Source of the DNA: Bartonella sp. HY328
GTDB taxonomy: Bacteria > Pseudomonadota > Alphaproteobacteria > Rhizobiales > Rhizobiaceae
Assembly (NCBI RefSeq): GCF_025449335.1
Contig: NZ_CP104883.1
Coordinates: 3,130,891-3,194,890 of the forward strand
Length of the DNA: 64,000 bases
Reading direction: 5' to 3'
This document shows, one piece after another, positions 35,637 to 43,940 of the stretch; the stretch's first letter is position 1; each line of letters starts with the position of its first letter. A program made the position numbers and the translations under genes. The notes under the pieces are model-generated. The model saw only the letters and a program-made list of their open reading frames with translations, searched no databases and was not told where the DNA came from.

Positions 35637-37139
35637 ATGTCTGCCACAAAGCACATAACCAAAAGACTAGCCAATAAAACATTCAACCATTCATTGGCTA
35701 AAAGCCTGTCGGCTGTGTTATCACTTTTTTTATTGGCAGGCTGTGTTGTTGGTCCAGATTATCAAAAGCCAAATCTTTCACTGCCAGCGAGCTGGTCTAA
35801 ATCTAACAATTTAACGCCGCTGCAACCAGCGCAATTAGCCAATTGGTGGTATAAATTAAATGACCCCTTACTTGACCAATTAATTGATGTTGCTATTCGC
35901 GGTAATAATGATGTTGCAACCGCCAAGGCTAAAATTCGTGAAGCACGCGCTAGCCTTGCCTCATCAAATAGCACATTATTTCCAAGTCTTAATGGATCAA
36001 GCTCTTATAATCGCAGCCGCACCGGCACGCAAAGCGACCAGGGCGCTTATCGCGGTGGCCTCGATAGTAGTTGGGAAATTGATCTTTTTGGTGCTAATCG
36101 GCGCGGTGTTGAAGCATCGCGTTACGGGCTTGATGCTGCTAACGAAGATTTACGTGCAACATTGGTGACAATGATTGGAGATGTTGCAAGCTATTATGTT
36201 GAGGTACGCAGCCTACAAGCAAAACTTGCATTAACGCGCGAAAGCGTCGCTTCGCAGCAAAGCACGGCAAAGCTTACCCGCGATAAGTTTGCCGCTGGCG
36301 CCGTATCGCAGCTTGACGTATCAAATGCCGAGGGACAAACTGCTAGCACTGAAGCAAATATTCCTCAACTCGAAAGCCAATTAGCAAGCGCCACTCACCG
36401 TTTAGCGGTTTTAACGGGGCAACAACCAGCTGCACTTAATGCAATAATGGCAAAACGCAAGGCCATTCCAACCCCCAAATGGCCAATTGCAAGTGGAATA
36501 CCCGCCGATATTTTGCTAAACCGTCCAGATGTGCGAGTAAGCGAACGCCAATATGCCGCAGCAACAGCACGCATTGGTCAAAAGGAAGCTGCGCGCTATC
36601 CATCGCTTTCACTTACCGGCAATATTTCAACTTCCGCTTCACAAATTGGCGACCTTGGACGCAATTCATCGATTGCATGGGCGGTTGGCCCAAGCTTTAG
36701 CGTGCCAATTTTTAATGGTGGGCAACGCGCTGCCGATGTAATGGCGGCAGAAGCTCAGCGCGATCAATATTTTATTGCTTATCGTGCAAAAATCTTAACC
36801 GCCCTTGAGGAGGTTGAAAACGCCCTTGTTGCACTATCCAAAGATAGAATAAGAGCAGCCAAATTAGGTCAAGCCGAGCGTTCTTATCGCCAAGCACTTG
36901 ATCTTTCGCGCAATCTTTATACATCGGGTAATACCAGCTTTTTAGACCTTTTAACTGCTGAACGCTCTCATTATTCAGCGCAACAATCTTATATTGATGC
37001 GCAAGCATCCATTACCACCGATTATATTGCCCTAATGAAAGCTTTAGGTGGCGGTTGGAATGGAACATTAGATACAAGTCGCAAAGAGGTTACCGACAGC
37101 AATACTGGGCCTCATATCCAACCACGAGCTAATCAATAA
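35637..37139 (+). CDS. Outer-membrane efflux lipoprotein, NodT/OprM family
   Basis: A 500-residue TolC-like outer-membrane channel. A lipoprotein signal ends at LLAGC (Cys about residue 36), followed by VGPDYQKPNLSLPASW, the family hallmark. Two OEP repeats of long coiled helices are visible, including SSWEIDLFGANRRGVEASRYG and GPSFSVPIFNGGQRAADV. AGGAAA lies about 11 nt before ATG 35637. It is first of three genes with MacA-like and MacB-like partners, so it should form the exit duct of that tripartite pump. Confidence 0.88.
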   Translation: MSATKHITKRLANKTFNHSLAKSLSAVLSLFLLAGCVVGPDYQKPNLSLPASWSKSNNLTPLQPAQLANWWYKLNDPLLDQLIDVAIRGNNDVATAKAKIREARASLASSNSTLFPSLNGSSSYNRSRTGTQSDQGAYRGGLDSSWEIDLFGANRRGVEASRYGLDAANEDLRATLVTMIGDVASYYVEVRSLQAKLALTRESVASQQSTAKLTRDKFAAGAVSQLDVSNAEGQTASTEANIPQLESQLASATHRLAVLTGQQPAALNAIMAKRKAIPTPKWPIASGIPADILLNRPDVRVSERQYAAATARIGQKEAARYPSLSLTGNISTSASQIGDLGRNSSIAWAVGPSFSVPIFNGGQRAADVMAAEAQRDQYFIAYRAKILTALEEVENALVALSKDRIRAAKLGQAERSYRQALDLSRNLYTSGNTSFLDLLTAERSHYSAQQSYIDAQASITTDYIALMKALGGGWNGTLDTSRKEVTDSNTGPHIQPRANQ

Positions 37140-37205
37140 CAAATGCCAATAAGAAGCAAATATATTTGCCAATACAATTAAATTTTTTGATAGGAATAAA
37201 GACTT

Positions 37206-38414
37206 ATGTATAAACCAAAAAAGAAATTATTACTGGTTATCATCGCCGCCATTGCGCTGATTATTGTCTATTTTCTTTATCAAATGTTATTTTCGAGCCA
37301 AACAAGCGAACCCAACTTTATGACTGCCCCGATAAAACGCGGTGATATTGAGGTAACCGCTCTTGCGACCGGTATCGTTAAACCATATCGCTTGGTGGCA
37401 GTAGGTGCGCGCGCAACGGGCCGTATTATTTCACTCAAAGTTCAGCCCGGCAGTGAGGTAAAGGAAGGCGATTTATTAGCCGAAATTGACTCAACCACCC
37501 AAGCAAATGATCTTAAAAACAAAGAAGCTGCGCTGAGCAACAATTACGCCAAGCTAGCAGAGCTGCAAGCTCAGTTAGTACTTGCACAAAAAAACCTTGC
37601 TCGTCAAAAAAATATGATTGCGAGCAATGCGGTGTCAAAAGCCGATTTTGATAGTGCTGAGGCCGAGGTAAATGTGCGCCAAGCCCAAATTGACGCATTA
37701 AATGCGCAAATTATCCAATCGCAAGTGGATGTTGAGACGGCAAAAGTAGATCTTGGCTATACACGCGTTACAGCACCTTTTGATGGAACGGTGCTCGCAA
37801 CGGTTGTTCAAGAAGGCCAAAATGTTAATGCTGTTCAATCGGCTCCAACCATTGCAATTATTGGTGATCTTACCAAAATGACCATCCGCGCTGAAATTTC
37901 AGAAGCAGATGTGATAAATGTAAAGACTGGCCAACCCCTATATTTCAATGTGATCGGTAATCCAGAACGGCGCTATGATGGTGTTTTGGAAGCGATTGAA
38001 CCAGCACCTGAATCTATTCGTAATGACATAAGCTTTAACTCAAGTGCTAGCACGTCTAGCTCATCTTCGTCGTCAGCTATTTATTATAATGGTATTTTCA
38101 ATATTGATAATGCCGATGGTGCGTTGCGTACCTATATGACGGCTGAAGTCAAAATCGTCCTTGGCAAATCTGAAAATGCTCTTTTAATTTCAACCGATGG
38201 CTTAGGGGCGAAAAAACGTGATGGAAGCTATAATGTGCGAGTTCTTAATGAAAATGGCAAAGTCGAAACACGAGATGTCAAAATAGGCCTTAATAATAAG
38301 GTGAACGCTGAAGTGCTCTCCGGCCTTAATGAAGGGGATAAAGTTATTACGGGCGGTGGCATGCCAAGTGGCCAACAAGGATCTGGCCGTGGTCGTGGCA
38401 TGGGGCCGTGGTGA
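37206..38414 (+). CDS. macA: MacA-like periplasmic adaptor (membrane fusion protein)
   Basis: A 402-residue HlyD/RND-type adaptor anchored by one N-terminal helix (LLLVIIAAIALIIVYFLY). It has a biotinyl-lipoyl split domain (GRIISLKVQPGSEVKEGDLL and TRVTAPFDGTVLATVVQEGQ) around a long coiled coil (about residues 100-190), then beta-barrel and membrane-proximal domains. A serine-rich loop (SSASTSSSSSSSA, about residues 278-290) interrupts the beta-barrel region where E. coli MacA has a shorter link. The C-terminus is Gly/Arg-rich. The 67-bp spacing after the channel gene and tight linkage to macB support one operon. Confidence 0.88.
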   Translation: MYKPKKKLLLVIIAAIALIIVYFLYQMLFSSQTSEPNFMTAPIKRGDIEVTALATGIVKPYRLVAVGARATGRIISLKVQPGSEVKEGDLLAEIDSTTQANDLKNKEAALSNNYAKLAELQAQLVLAQKNLARQKNMIASNAVSKADFDSAEAEVNVRQAQIDALNAQIIQSQVDVETAKVDLGYTRVTAPFDGTVLATVVQEGQNVNAVQSAPTIAIIGDLTKMTIRAEISEADVINVKTGQPLYFNVIGNPERRYDGVLEAIEPAPESIRNDISFNSSASTSSSSSSSAIYYNGIFNIDNADGALRTYMTAEVKIVLGKSENALLISTDGLGAKKRDGSYNVRVLNENGKVETRDVKIGLNNKVNAEVLSGLNEGDKVITGGGMPSGQQGSGRGRGMGPW

Positions 38415-38419
38415 GTGTA

Positions 38420-40411
38420 ATGGTAAGTCAAAAAAAACCACTTATCGTCCTTAAGGATGTGCGCCGCAATTATCCAGCTGGCGAAGGTGAAGTAAGCGTT
38501 CTCAAGGGCATTGATCTTACCATTTATGAAGGCGAAATGGTAGCAATTGTTGGGGCATCCGGCTCTGGCAAATCAACGCTTATGAATATTTTGGGCTGTC
38601 TTGACCGCCCATCATCAGGCAGTTACAAAATCAGGAATAGTGAAACCCTAGAGCTTGATGCCGATCAGCTTTCAGAATTGCGCCGTGATCATTTTGGCTT
38701 TATCTTTCAACGCTATCATCTTTTGGGTGAATTAACCGCCCTTGGCAATGTTGAAATTCCAGCAATTTATGCCAACATCAATCCAAGCGAGCGAAAAAAA
38801 CGCGCAGAAGGACTTTTGCAACGCCTTGGTATGGGCGAGCGTGTCAACCACCGGCCGAGCCAATTATCAGGCGGCCAGCAGCAGCGTGTATCGATCGCCC
38901 GCGCCTTAATGAATGATGGCGAAGTAATCCTTGCCGATGAACCAACCGGCGCGCTTGACAAACAATCTGGCGAAGAAGTTTTGCGCATCCTTGAAGAGTT
39001 ACATGCTGAGGGGCGCACAATTATCATCGTTACCCATGATATGAATGTTGCCCGCCGTGCTGAACGTATTATTGAAATAAGTGATGGTGAAATTTTAACG
39101 GACACACCCAATATTACTGACGCCAATCCTACTCAACATGGTGTTTCTGGTAAGGCTGATTTAATCGAAAAAGAAGATGTCGTTTATAAACGCAGCGGCT
39201 TTTTGCGCGGCTTTACCGATCGGTTCCTTGAAGCCTTTCGCATGGCAACCTTGTCAATGAACGCGCACCGCATGCGCACATTTTTGACTATGCTTGGCGT
39301 TATTATTGGTATTGCCGCCGTGGTATCAATGGTCGCGCTTGGTAATGGTACTAAGCAACAAATCTTAGAAAATATTAATCGCCTCGGCACCAATACGCTA
39401 ACCATTTTTGCGGGCCGCAGCATGGCAGATTTACGTTCAGGCAAGATTACCACCCTTGTTGATGCTGATGCACAAGCACTTAAAGAACAACCCTATGCAG
39501 CCGCAGTCACGCCAAGCGTTTCAACAACAACAACGGCGCGTCGCGGGGGAATTGAAGCAAATGCATCACTGACAGGCGTTGGTGAACAATATTTTTCAGC
39601 TGAAGGCGCAACGCTTGTTGCTGGCCATTTATTTGACGAACAAAGTGTTAAGGATCGCACTCTTGATCTTGTTGTCGATCAAACCGCCGTCTCAACACTC
39701 TTTCCTGATGATCCTGATAAGGCGGTTGGTTCAGTTATTTTTATTGGTAAAGTCCCAGCGCGCATTATTGGTGTAATTGAATTGCAAAGTTTTGGCCCTG
39801 CTAGTGATACCTTATCGCTCTATTTGCCTTATACTAGCGTTCAAACACGCTTTTTAGGCACCACTACTGTGCGCTCAATTACTTTACGTGTTGATGATGC
39901 CTATGATTCCCGGGTTGTTGAAACAGCGGTTAAAAACTTTTTGACCATGCGCCACGGGTCTGAAGATTTTTTCATTCGCAATAGTGATGAGTTCCGCGAG
40001 CAAATTATGCAAAGTTCGCAAGTCCTAACCCTGCTGATTGCATCTATCGCTCTTATATCACTGATCGTTGGTGGTATTGGCGTTATGAATATCATGCTGG
40101 TAACTGTCTCTGAACGTATTAACGAAATCGGTGTACGAATGGCAGTTGGCGCACGGCGCAGTGATATTTTGCAGCAATTTTTAATTGAAGCAATTCTCGT
40201 CTGTTTAATCGGCGGTACGTTGGGTATTGCTTTTGGTCTGTCGGTTGGCTTCTTGTTTGATGTGCTTGGCGCACCTTTCAAACTTATATACACCAGCGGC
40301 TCGATCATTGCGGCATTTTTATCGTCCACCCTTATTGGTATTGTCTTTGGCTTTTTACCCGCCCGCAACGCATCAAAACTTGATCCCGTTGCCGCCCTTG
40401 CCAGAGATTAA
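38420..40411 (+). CDS. macB: MacB-like ABC transporter (ATPase-permease fusion)
   Basis: A 663-residue type VII ABC transporter. The N-terminal ATPase has Walker A GASGSGKST, Q-loop FQRYHLLGELTA, signature LSGGQQQRVSIARAL, Walker B VILADEPTGALDKQSGE and switch His IIVTHDMN. Four membrane helices follow: one at about residue 290 (FLTMLGVIIGIAAVVSMVAL), then a large periplasmic domain, and three near the C-terminus (including LLIASIALISLIVGGIGVMN). It uses ATP to drive periplasmic substrates (macrolides, peptides or haem precursors in known systems) through MacA and the outer-membrane channel. Starts at GTG 38408 or ATG 38420; the ATG has GGTGAG just upstream. Confidence 0.9.
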   Translation: MVSQKKPLIVLKDVRRNYPAGEGEVSVLKGIDLTIYEGEMVAIVGASGSGKSTLMNILGCLDRPSSGSYKIRNSETLELDADQLSELRRDHFGFIFQRYHLLGELTALGNVEIPAIYANINPSERKKRAEGLLQRLGMGERVNHRPSQLSGGQQQRVSIARALMNDGEVILADEPTGALDKQSGEEVLRILEELHAEGRTIIIVTHDMNVARRAERIIEISDGEILTDTPNITDANPTQHGVSGKADLIEKEDVVYKRSGFLRGFTDRFLEAFRMATLSMNAHRMRTFLTMLGVIIGIAAVVSMVALGNGTKQQILENINRLGTNTLTIFAGRSMADLRSGKITTLVDADAQALKEQPYAAAVTPSVSTTTTARRGGIEANASLTGVGEQYFSAEGATLVAGHLFDEQSVKDRTLDLVVDQTAVSTLFPDDPDKAVGSVIFIGKVPARIIGVIELQSFGPASDTLSLYLPYTSVQTRFLGTTTVRSITLRVDDAYDSRVVETAVKNFLTMRHGSEDFFIRNSDEFREQIMQSSQVLTLLIASIALISLIVGGIGVMNIMLVTVSERINEIGVRMAVGARRSDILQQFLIEAILVCLIGGTLGIAFGLSVGFLFDVLGAPFKLIYTSGSIIAAFLSSTLIGIVFGFLPARNASKLDPVAALARD

Positions 40412-40428
40412 AACTTAACAAATAACAA

Positions 40429-40454
40429 GGCGATTTGCATAATAGCAAATCGCC
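40429..40454 (+). terminator. Hairpin after macB
   Basis: GGCGATTTGC (40429-40438) pairs perfectly with GCAAATCGCC (40445-40454) around a 6-nt loop, 18 bp after the macB stop. No T-tract follows, so termination would be weak or Rho-assisted. Confidence 0.6.
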
Positions 40455-40500
40455 TATGGTTAAAACTAGTGCATGAGTAATATGTAAAATACATGATAGG

Positions 40501-40710
40501 TTAAAACTCATGTAAAATAGCTTTTAAGCCAATATAGGGACTAGTTAAAACTTGTGGGTGATTAATTTGTTTTGCGGCCTTCATCATTGAAGATTGCACA
40601 AGTACAATATTTTGATAATCAGCTTTTAATGCATCATTGGCAGCTAAAGCTGCTTCATCATAAAGCGCCACATTGCTTTTAGCGGTGTGAAAACAGCAAA
40701 TTTTTACCAT
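40501..40710 (-). CDS. Small protein, possible internally deleted Asp/Glu racemase-like remnant
   Basis: A 69-residue frame with a strong GAGGAGGG ribosome site before ATG 40710. Its N-terminus (MVKICCFHTAKSNVALYDEA) recalls the start of Asp/Glu racemase or arylmalonate-decarboxylase-like proteins, while its end (IVLVQSSMMKAAKQINHPQ then VLTSPYIGLKAIL) recalls their C-terminal strand-helix. The central 130 or so residues of that family are missing. It could be a deletion remnant kept in frame, or an unrelated small protein. It lies just after the omp19 terminator, separate from omp19. The open frame extends upstream through the terminator and into omp19, but that part is not credible. Confidence 0.45.
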   Translation of the reverse strand: MVKICCFHTAKSNVALYDEAALAANDALKADYQNIVLVQSSMMKAAKQINHPQVLTSPYIGLKAILHEF

Positions 40711-40751
40711 TCTGCCCTCCTCCTCAAATGGTCGCAATATAAAAGACATAA

Positions 40752-40780
40752 AAAAACTGGCGTAAAATACGCCAGTTTTC
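40752..40780 (-). terminator. Terminator of omp19 gene
   Basis: On the minus strand, AAAACTGGCGTA and TACGCCAGTTTT (40753-40764 with 40768-40779) form a perfect 12-bp stem with a 3-nt loop, followed by a T7 run. Confidence 0.88.
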
Positions 40781-40813
40781 ATTAATCCTAATATAAGCTT
40801 TGACGCGTTAAGC

Positions 40814-41347
40814 TTAGCGTGAAAGGCTGATGGGCGAACCTGACGAAGTTTGGCCACTAAAATGGGTACCATCTTGTGATGTAAGCGTTGCAACGCTTGC
40901 ACCAGATGCATCAAAGAACTCGAGTTTTGAACCACTAATATTCCATGAGCTAACGCTTGAAATGGCTGAAGGGCAATTTAAAGGTGCAGAACGGTAGCCT
41001 TGGCCAAATTTGGTCATTGGCGTTACAACCTTACACGTCATACCACCAACATTGGCATTCCAGACACCAGCAATACTAGCAGCGGCAAGATTAATGCCGG
41101 TTGCTTCACTACCAAGGCTAGCAACTTGGGTTTGGCCATCCATACCAGGGGCAGTTGGATATTCGCCCGATGGGGCTGGCAATTCAGATTGCGAAATAGA
41201 TGCTGAAGGGCCAGTGCCTGTTGCTGGTGGGAATGGACGCACATCAGCATTTTGATAATTACCACTGCCCATACGGTCTGCCATGCAGCCTGTTGTTACC
41301 AGTGCCGCCAATGCCAATGCAACCAAGGATATTTTATTCAACGCCAT
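40814..41347 (-). CDS. omp19: Omp19-type outer-membrane lipoprotein, AprI/Inh protease-inhibitor domain
   Basis: A 177-residue lipoprotein. The signal MALNKISLVALALAALVTTG ends at the lipidated Cys of TTGCMAD. A Pro/Ser-rich linker (residues about 25-80) precedes an Inh-like beta-barrel: VAGVWNANVGGMTC, VVTPMTKFGQGYRSAPLNCP, SSWNISGSKLEFFDASGASV and FSGQTSSGSPISLSR. This closely follows Brucella Omp19, including QVASL and the terminal LSR. Omp19 is a surface lipoprotein that inhibits proteases in Brucella; the same role here is inferred. ATG 41347 has GGAG upstream; an ATG at 41362 is less consistent with the signal peptide. Confidence 0.9.
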   Translation of the reverse strand: MALNKISLVALALAALVTTGCMADRMGSGNYQNADVRPFPPATGTGPSASISQSELPAPSGEYPTAPGMDGQTQVASLGSEATGINLAAASIAGVWNANVGGMTCKVVTPMTKFGQGYRSAPLNCPSAISSVSSWNISGSKLEFFDASGASVATLTSQDGTHFSGQTSSGSPISLSR

Positions 41348-41600
41348 GACATGCTCCATCATCCGAATCGGTCAATTTTGTTAACCATAAAAGATTTTTT
41401 TGCTAATATTCGGTTTTCACTTGTAAATGCAATGAAATTAAGCCTTTTTTTTACCAATGCGGCTTAATAGCAACACATTATAGTGCTTTTTAATAATTCT
41501 ACTCAAGTTCAACTGGTATTTTTATCGCCTTTACGCCATATAAGGCACATCAATCGGATTTCATGTAAAAAATTGAAATAAATCTGCCGGAATTGTTAAA

Positions 41601-42566
41601 ATGCCAGAACCTTTAAGCCAGTCTGAGATGACCAATATGCAAGAACCTCGCACAATGACAGAGCTCACCCAAATGCCAGAGCTTACTAAAATGCCCGAGC
41701 TTACCAAAATGAACGGTCTTGGTAATAAGATTCTTGTTGCTGACATGCGCGGCCAAAACAAGCATATCATTCCTGCTGCTGCGATAGAGCTTGCCAGCCA
41801 TGATCAAACATCCTTTGATCAAATTATGGCAATTTATAATAGCCGGCTTACAAATACAGATTATTATATTGAAATATGGAATAGCGATGGTTCAAAGGCT
41901 AAAGCTTGCGGCAATGGCACACGCTGCGTTGTCGAGTGGCTTTACAATAAAAATGGGCAAAGCCATTTTATCCTTGAAACCGATGGTGGCATTGTAGAGG
42001 CAAACCGGCTCGATAATGGGCTTGTTTCGGTTAATATGGGTAAAGCTCGTTTAAACTGGCAAGATATTCCAACCCAACATGCGGTTGATGATACCAATCA
42101 TGTCGCAATTGGTACTGGCCCTTTGCAGGATGCATCACTCGTTTCTATGGGCAATCCCCATGCGATCTATATTGTTGATAAGGATGTTTGGGATTATCCT
42201 TTGGGGGAATTAGGACCCATTATTGAGCATGATGCGTTTTTTCCAGAACGGGTTAATATTTCAATTGTTGAGATTACCTCGCCAACATCATTTAATATGC
42301 GCACATTTGAGCGCGGTGCAGGTCTAACCCTTGCTTGTGGTACTGGGGCTTGTGCAGCAAGCGTTGCGGCTAATCGCCGTGGACTTATCGGTAAGCGTGC
42401 AGTAGCCACCCTACCTGGTGGTGATTTAGAATTATTTTGGCAAGATGATGGCAATGTCATCATGACTGGGCCAACCCAATATGAGTTTTCCGGACATTTT
42501 GATCCAATTTCGGGTCACTTTATCAAGGATGAAACAAATTTGAAGATTGAAAGAGTTAATGCCTGA
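41601..42566 (+). CDS. dapF: Diaminopimelate epimerase with repetitive N-terminal extension
   Basis: A PLP-independent epimerase converting LL- to meso-diaminopimelate for lysine and peptidoglycan. Both catalytic Cys are present: KACGNGTRCV and LACGTGACAA. The family core begins at MNGLGNKILVADMRG (ATG 41709). The frame continues upstream to ATG 41601, adding 36 residues with six further in-frame ATGs and near-identical 6-residue units (MTELTQ, MPELTK, MPELTK) encoded by 18-bp repeats. No strong ribosome site marks any of these, so the true start is uncertain. It overlaps mtaB (TGATG), indicating co-translation. Confidence 0.93.
   Translation: MPEPLSQSEMTNMQEPRTMTELTQMPELTKMPELTKMNGLGNKILVADMRGQNKHIIPAAAIELASHDQTSFDQIMAIYNSRLTNTDYYIEIWNSDGSKAKACGNGTRCVVEWLYNKNGQSHFILETDGGIVEANRLDNGLVSVNMGKARLNWQDIPTQHAVDDTNHVAIGTGPLQDASLVSMGNPHAIYIVDKDVWDYPLGELGPIIEHDAFFPERVNISIVEITSPTSFNMRTFERGAGLTLACGTGACAASVAANRRGLIGKRAVATLPGGDLELFWQDDGNVIMTGPTQYEFSGHFDPISGHFIKDETNLKIERVNA
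41655..41708 (+). repeat. 18-bp tandem repeats at the dapF 5' end
   Basis: Three consecutive 18-bp units beginning ATG (41655, 41673, 41691) encode MTELTQ, MPELTK and MPELTK directly before the conserved MNGLGN start. The last two differ at only two positions by eye. Each ATG is in frame with dapF, so copy-number change would not break the gene. Confidence 0.75.
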
Positions 42567-43840
42567 TGGCGACTGAGATTGTTACCTTTGGTTGTAGGCT
42601 CAATGCTTATGAGTCTGAAGTCATGCGCAAAGAAAGCGCAGCGGCTGGCCTTGATACGCTTGAAGGCGGCGCAATCATTTTTAATACATGCGCTGTAACC
42701 AGTGAAGCAGTGCGCCAAGCCCGCCAAGCTATTCGCAAAGCGCGGCGTGAAAATCCAGACGCACGTATTATCGTCACCGGCTGCGCTGCCCAGACCCTTG
42801 CGCCCGAATTTGCGGCAATGGGCGAAGTTGATTTGGTTTTAGGTAATGAAGAAAAACTTCATTCTCATTCTTATCGCCAACTCCCTGAATTTGGTGTTAA
42901 TCTTTTTGAAAAAGTTCGCGTTAACGACATTATGGAGGTTAAAGAAAATGCCCCCCATATGGTTGACCTTATTGAAGGGCGGGCGCGGGCTTTTGTGCAA
43001 GTGCAAAATGGCTGCGATCATCGTTGCACGTTTTGCATCATTCCCTATGGTCGCGGGCCATCGCGCTCAGTACCAATGGGGGCAGTGGTGGAGCAGATTA
43101 AGCGGCTTAATGGCAATGGCTATCAAGAGGTTGTATTAACGGGAGTTGACCTTACCAGCTATGGCCCAGATCTTCCGGGAAAAGCTGGACTTGGCAAGTT
43201 GGTTGCCGCGATTTTGCGCGGTGTACCTGACCTTGAGCGTTTACGGCTTTCATCGATTGACTCGATTGAGGCGGATGACGAATTATTAGAGCTTTTAGCC
43301 TATGAAAAACGCTTAATGCCGCATTTGCATCTATCGCTACAAGCGGGCGATAATATGATCTTAAAGCGCATGAAACGCCGTCATGCCCGTGAAGATTCAG
43401 TGCGTTTTTGCAATGATTTGCGCGATAAACGGCCTGAATTTATTTTTGGTGCCGATATTATTGCCGGTTTTCCCACCGAAACGGAAGCGATGTTTGAAAA
43501 TACTCGCCAGCTTATAGCCGATTGCGGTTTAACCCACACCCATATTTTCCCGTTTTCGCCGCGTGAAGGAACACCTGCCGCCCGTATGCCGCAATTAGAA
43601 CGAGGCATAGTGAAAGAACGCGCTGCAATTTTACGCAGTGAAGGTGACAGAGCCTATGAAAAGCATTTGCAACAGGCAATTGGTCGCCGCCAACGAGTTT
43701 TGGTTGAACGTGATGGCATTGGTCGCAGTGAAGATTATACCTTGACCGAAATTGCTGGTGCGGTAGCTGGCACTATTATAGATTGCGATGTTTCCCATGT
43801 AGAGGGTGATAAGCTAATTGGCAATAGAATTGCAGCTTAA
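42566..43840 (+). CDS. mtaB: tRNA N6-threonylcarbamoyladenosine (2)-methylthiotransferase MtaB
   Basis: A 424-residue radical-SAM methylthiotransferase that converts t6A37 to ms2t6A37 in tRNAs. The N-terminal UPF0004 domain has TFGCRLNAYES, FNTCAVTSEAVRQARQ and VTGCAAQ, with the three cluster Cys. The radical-SAM CxxxCxxC motif is CDHRCTFCIIPYGRGPSRS. A TRAM-like C-terminal region follows (about residues 365-424). GCRLN and the short TRAM place it in MtaB rather than MiaB. It overlaps dapF by one base; a stem-loop spans its stop codon. Confidence 0.92.
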   Translation: MATEIVTFGCRLNAYESEVMRKESAAAGLDTLEGGAIIFNTCAVTSEAVRQARQAIRKARRENPDARIIVTGCAAQTLAPEFAAMGEVDLVLGNEEKLHSHSYRQLPEFGVNLFEKVRVNDIMEVKENAPHMVDLIEGRARAFVQVQNGCDHRCTFCIIPYGRGPSRSVPMGAVVEQIKRLNGNGYQEVVLTGVDLTSYGPDLPGKAGLGKLVAAILRGVPDLERLRLSSIDSIEADDELLELLAYEKRLMPHLHLSLQAGDNMILKRMKRRHAREDSVRFCNDLRDKRPEFIFGADIIAGFPTETEAMFENTRQLIADCGLTHTHIFPFSPREGTPAARMPQLERGIVKERAAILRSEGDRAYEKHLQQAIGRRQRVLVERDGIGRSEDYTLTEIAGAVAGTIIDCDVSHVEGDKLIGNRIAA

Positions 43841-43868
43841 CAATCCAACTATTTTTTGGATTGTTAAG
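43836..43868 (+). terminator. Stem-loop at the end of mtaB
   Basis: CTTAACAATCCAA (43836-43848) pairs perfectly with TTGGATTGTTAAG (43856-43868); the mtaB stop codon lies within the stem. The T-rich loop but lack of a following T-tract leave it open whether it terminates or stabilises the transcript. Confidence 0.55.
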
Positions 43869-43940
43869 CCAATATTTTGATATATAGATGAGAAAAGGCC
43901 ACGACAGTGGCTTGATGTATGTTTAAGGATTTAAAACAAT

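Noticed and set aside
40711..40935. Upstream extension of the small racemase-like frame
   Set aside because: It passes through the omp19 terminator and into the omp19 coding region; the strong ribosome site at 40710 marks the likely start.
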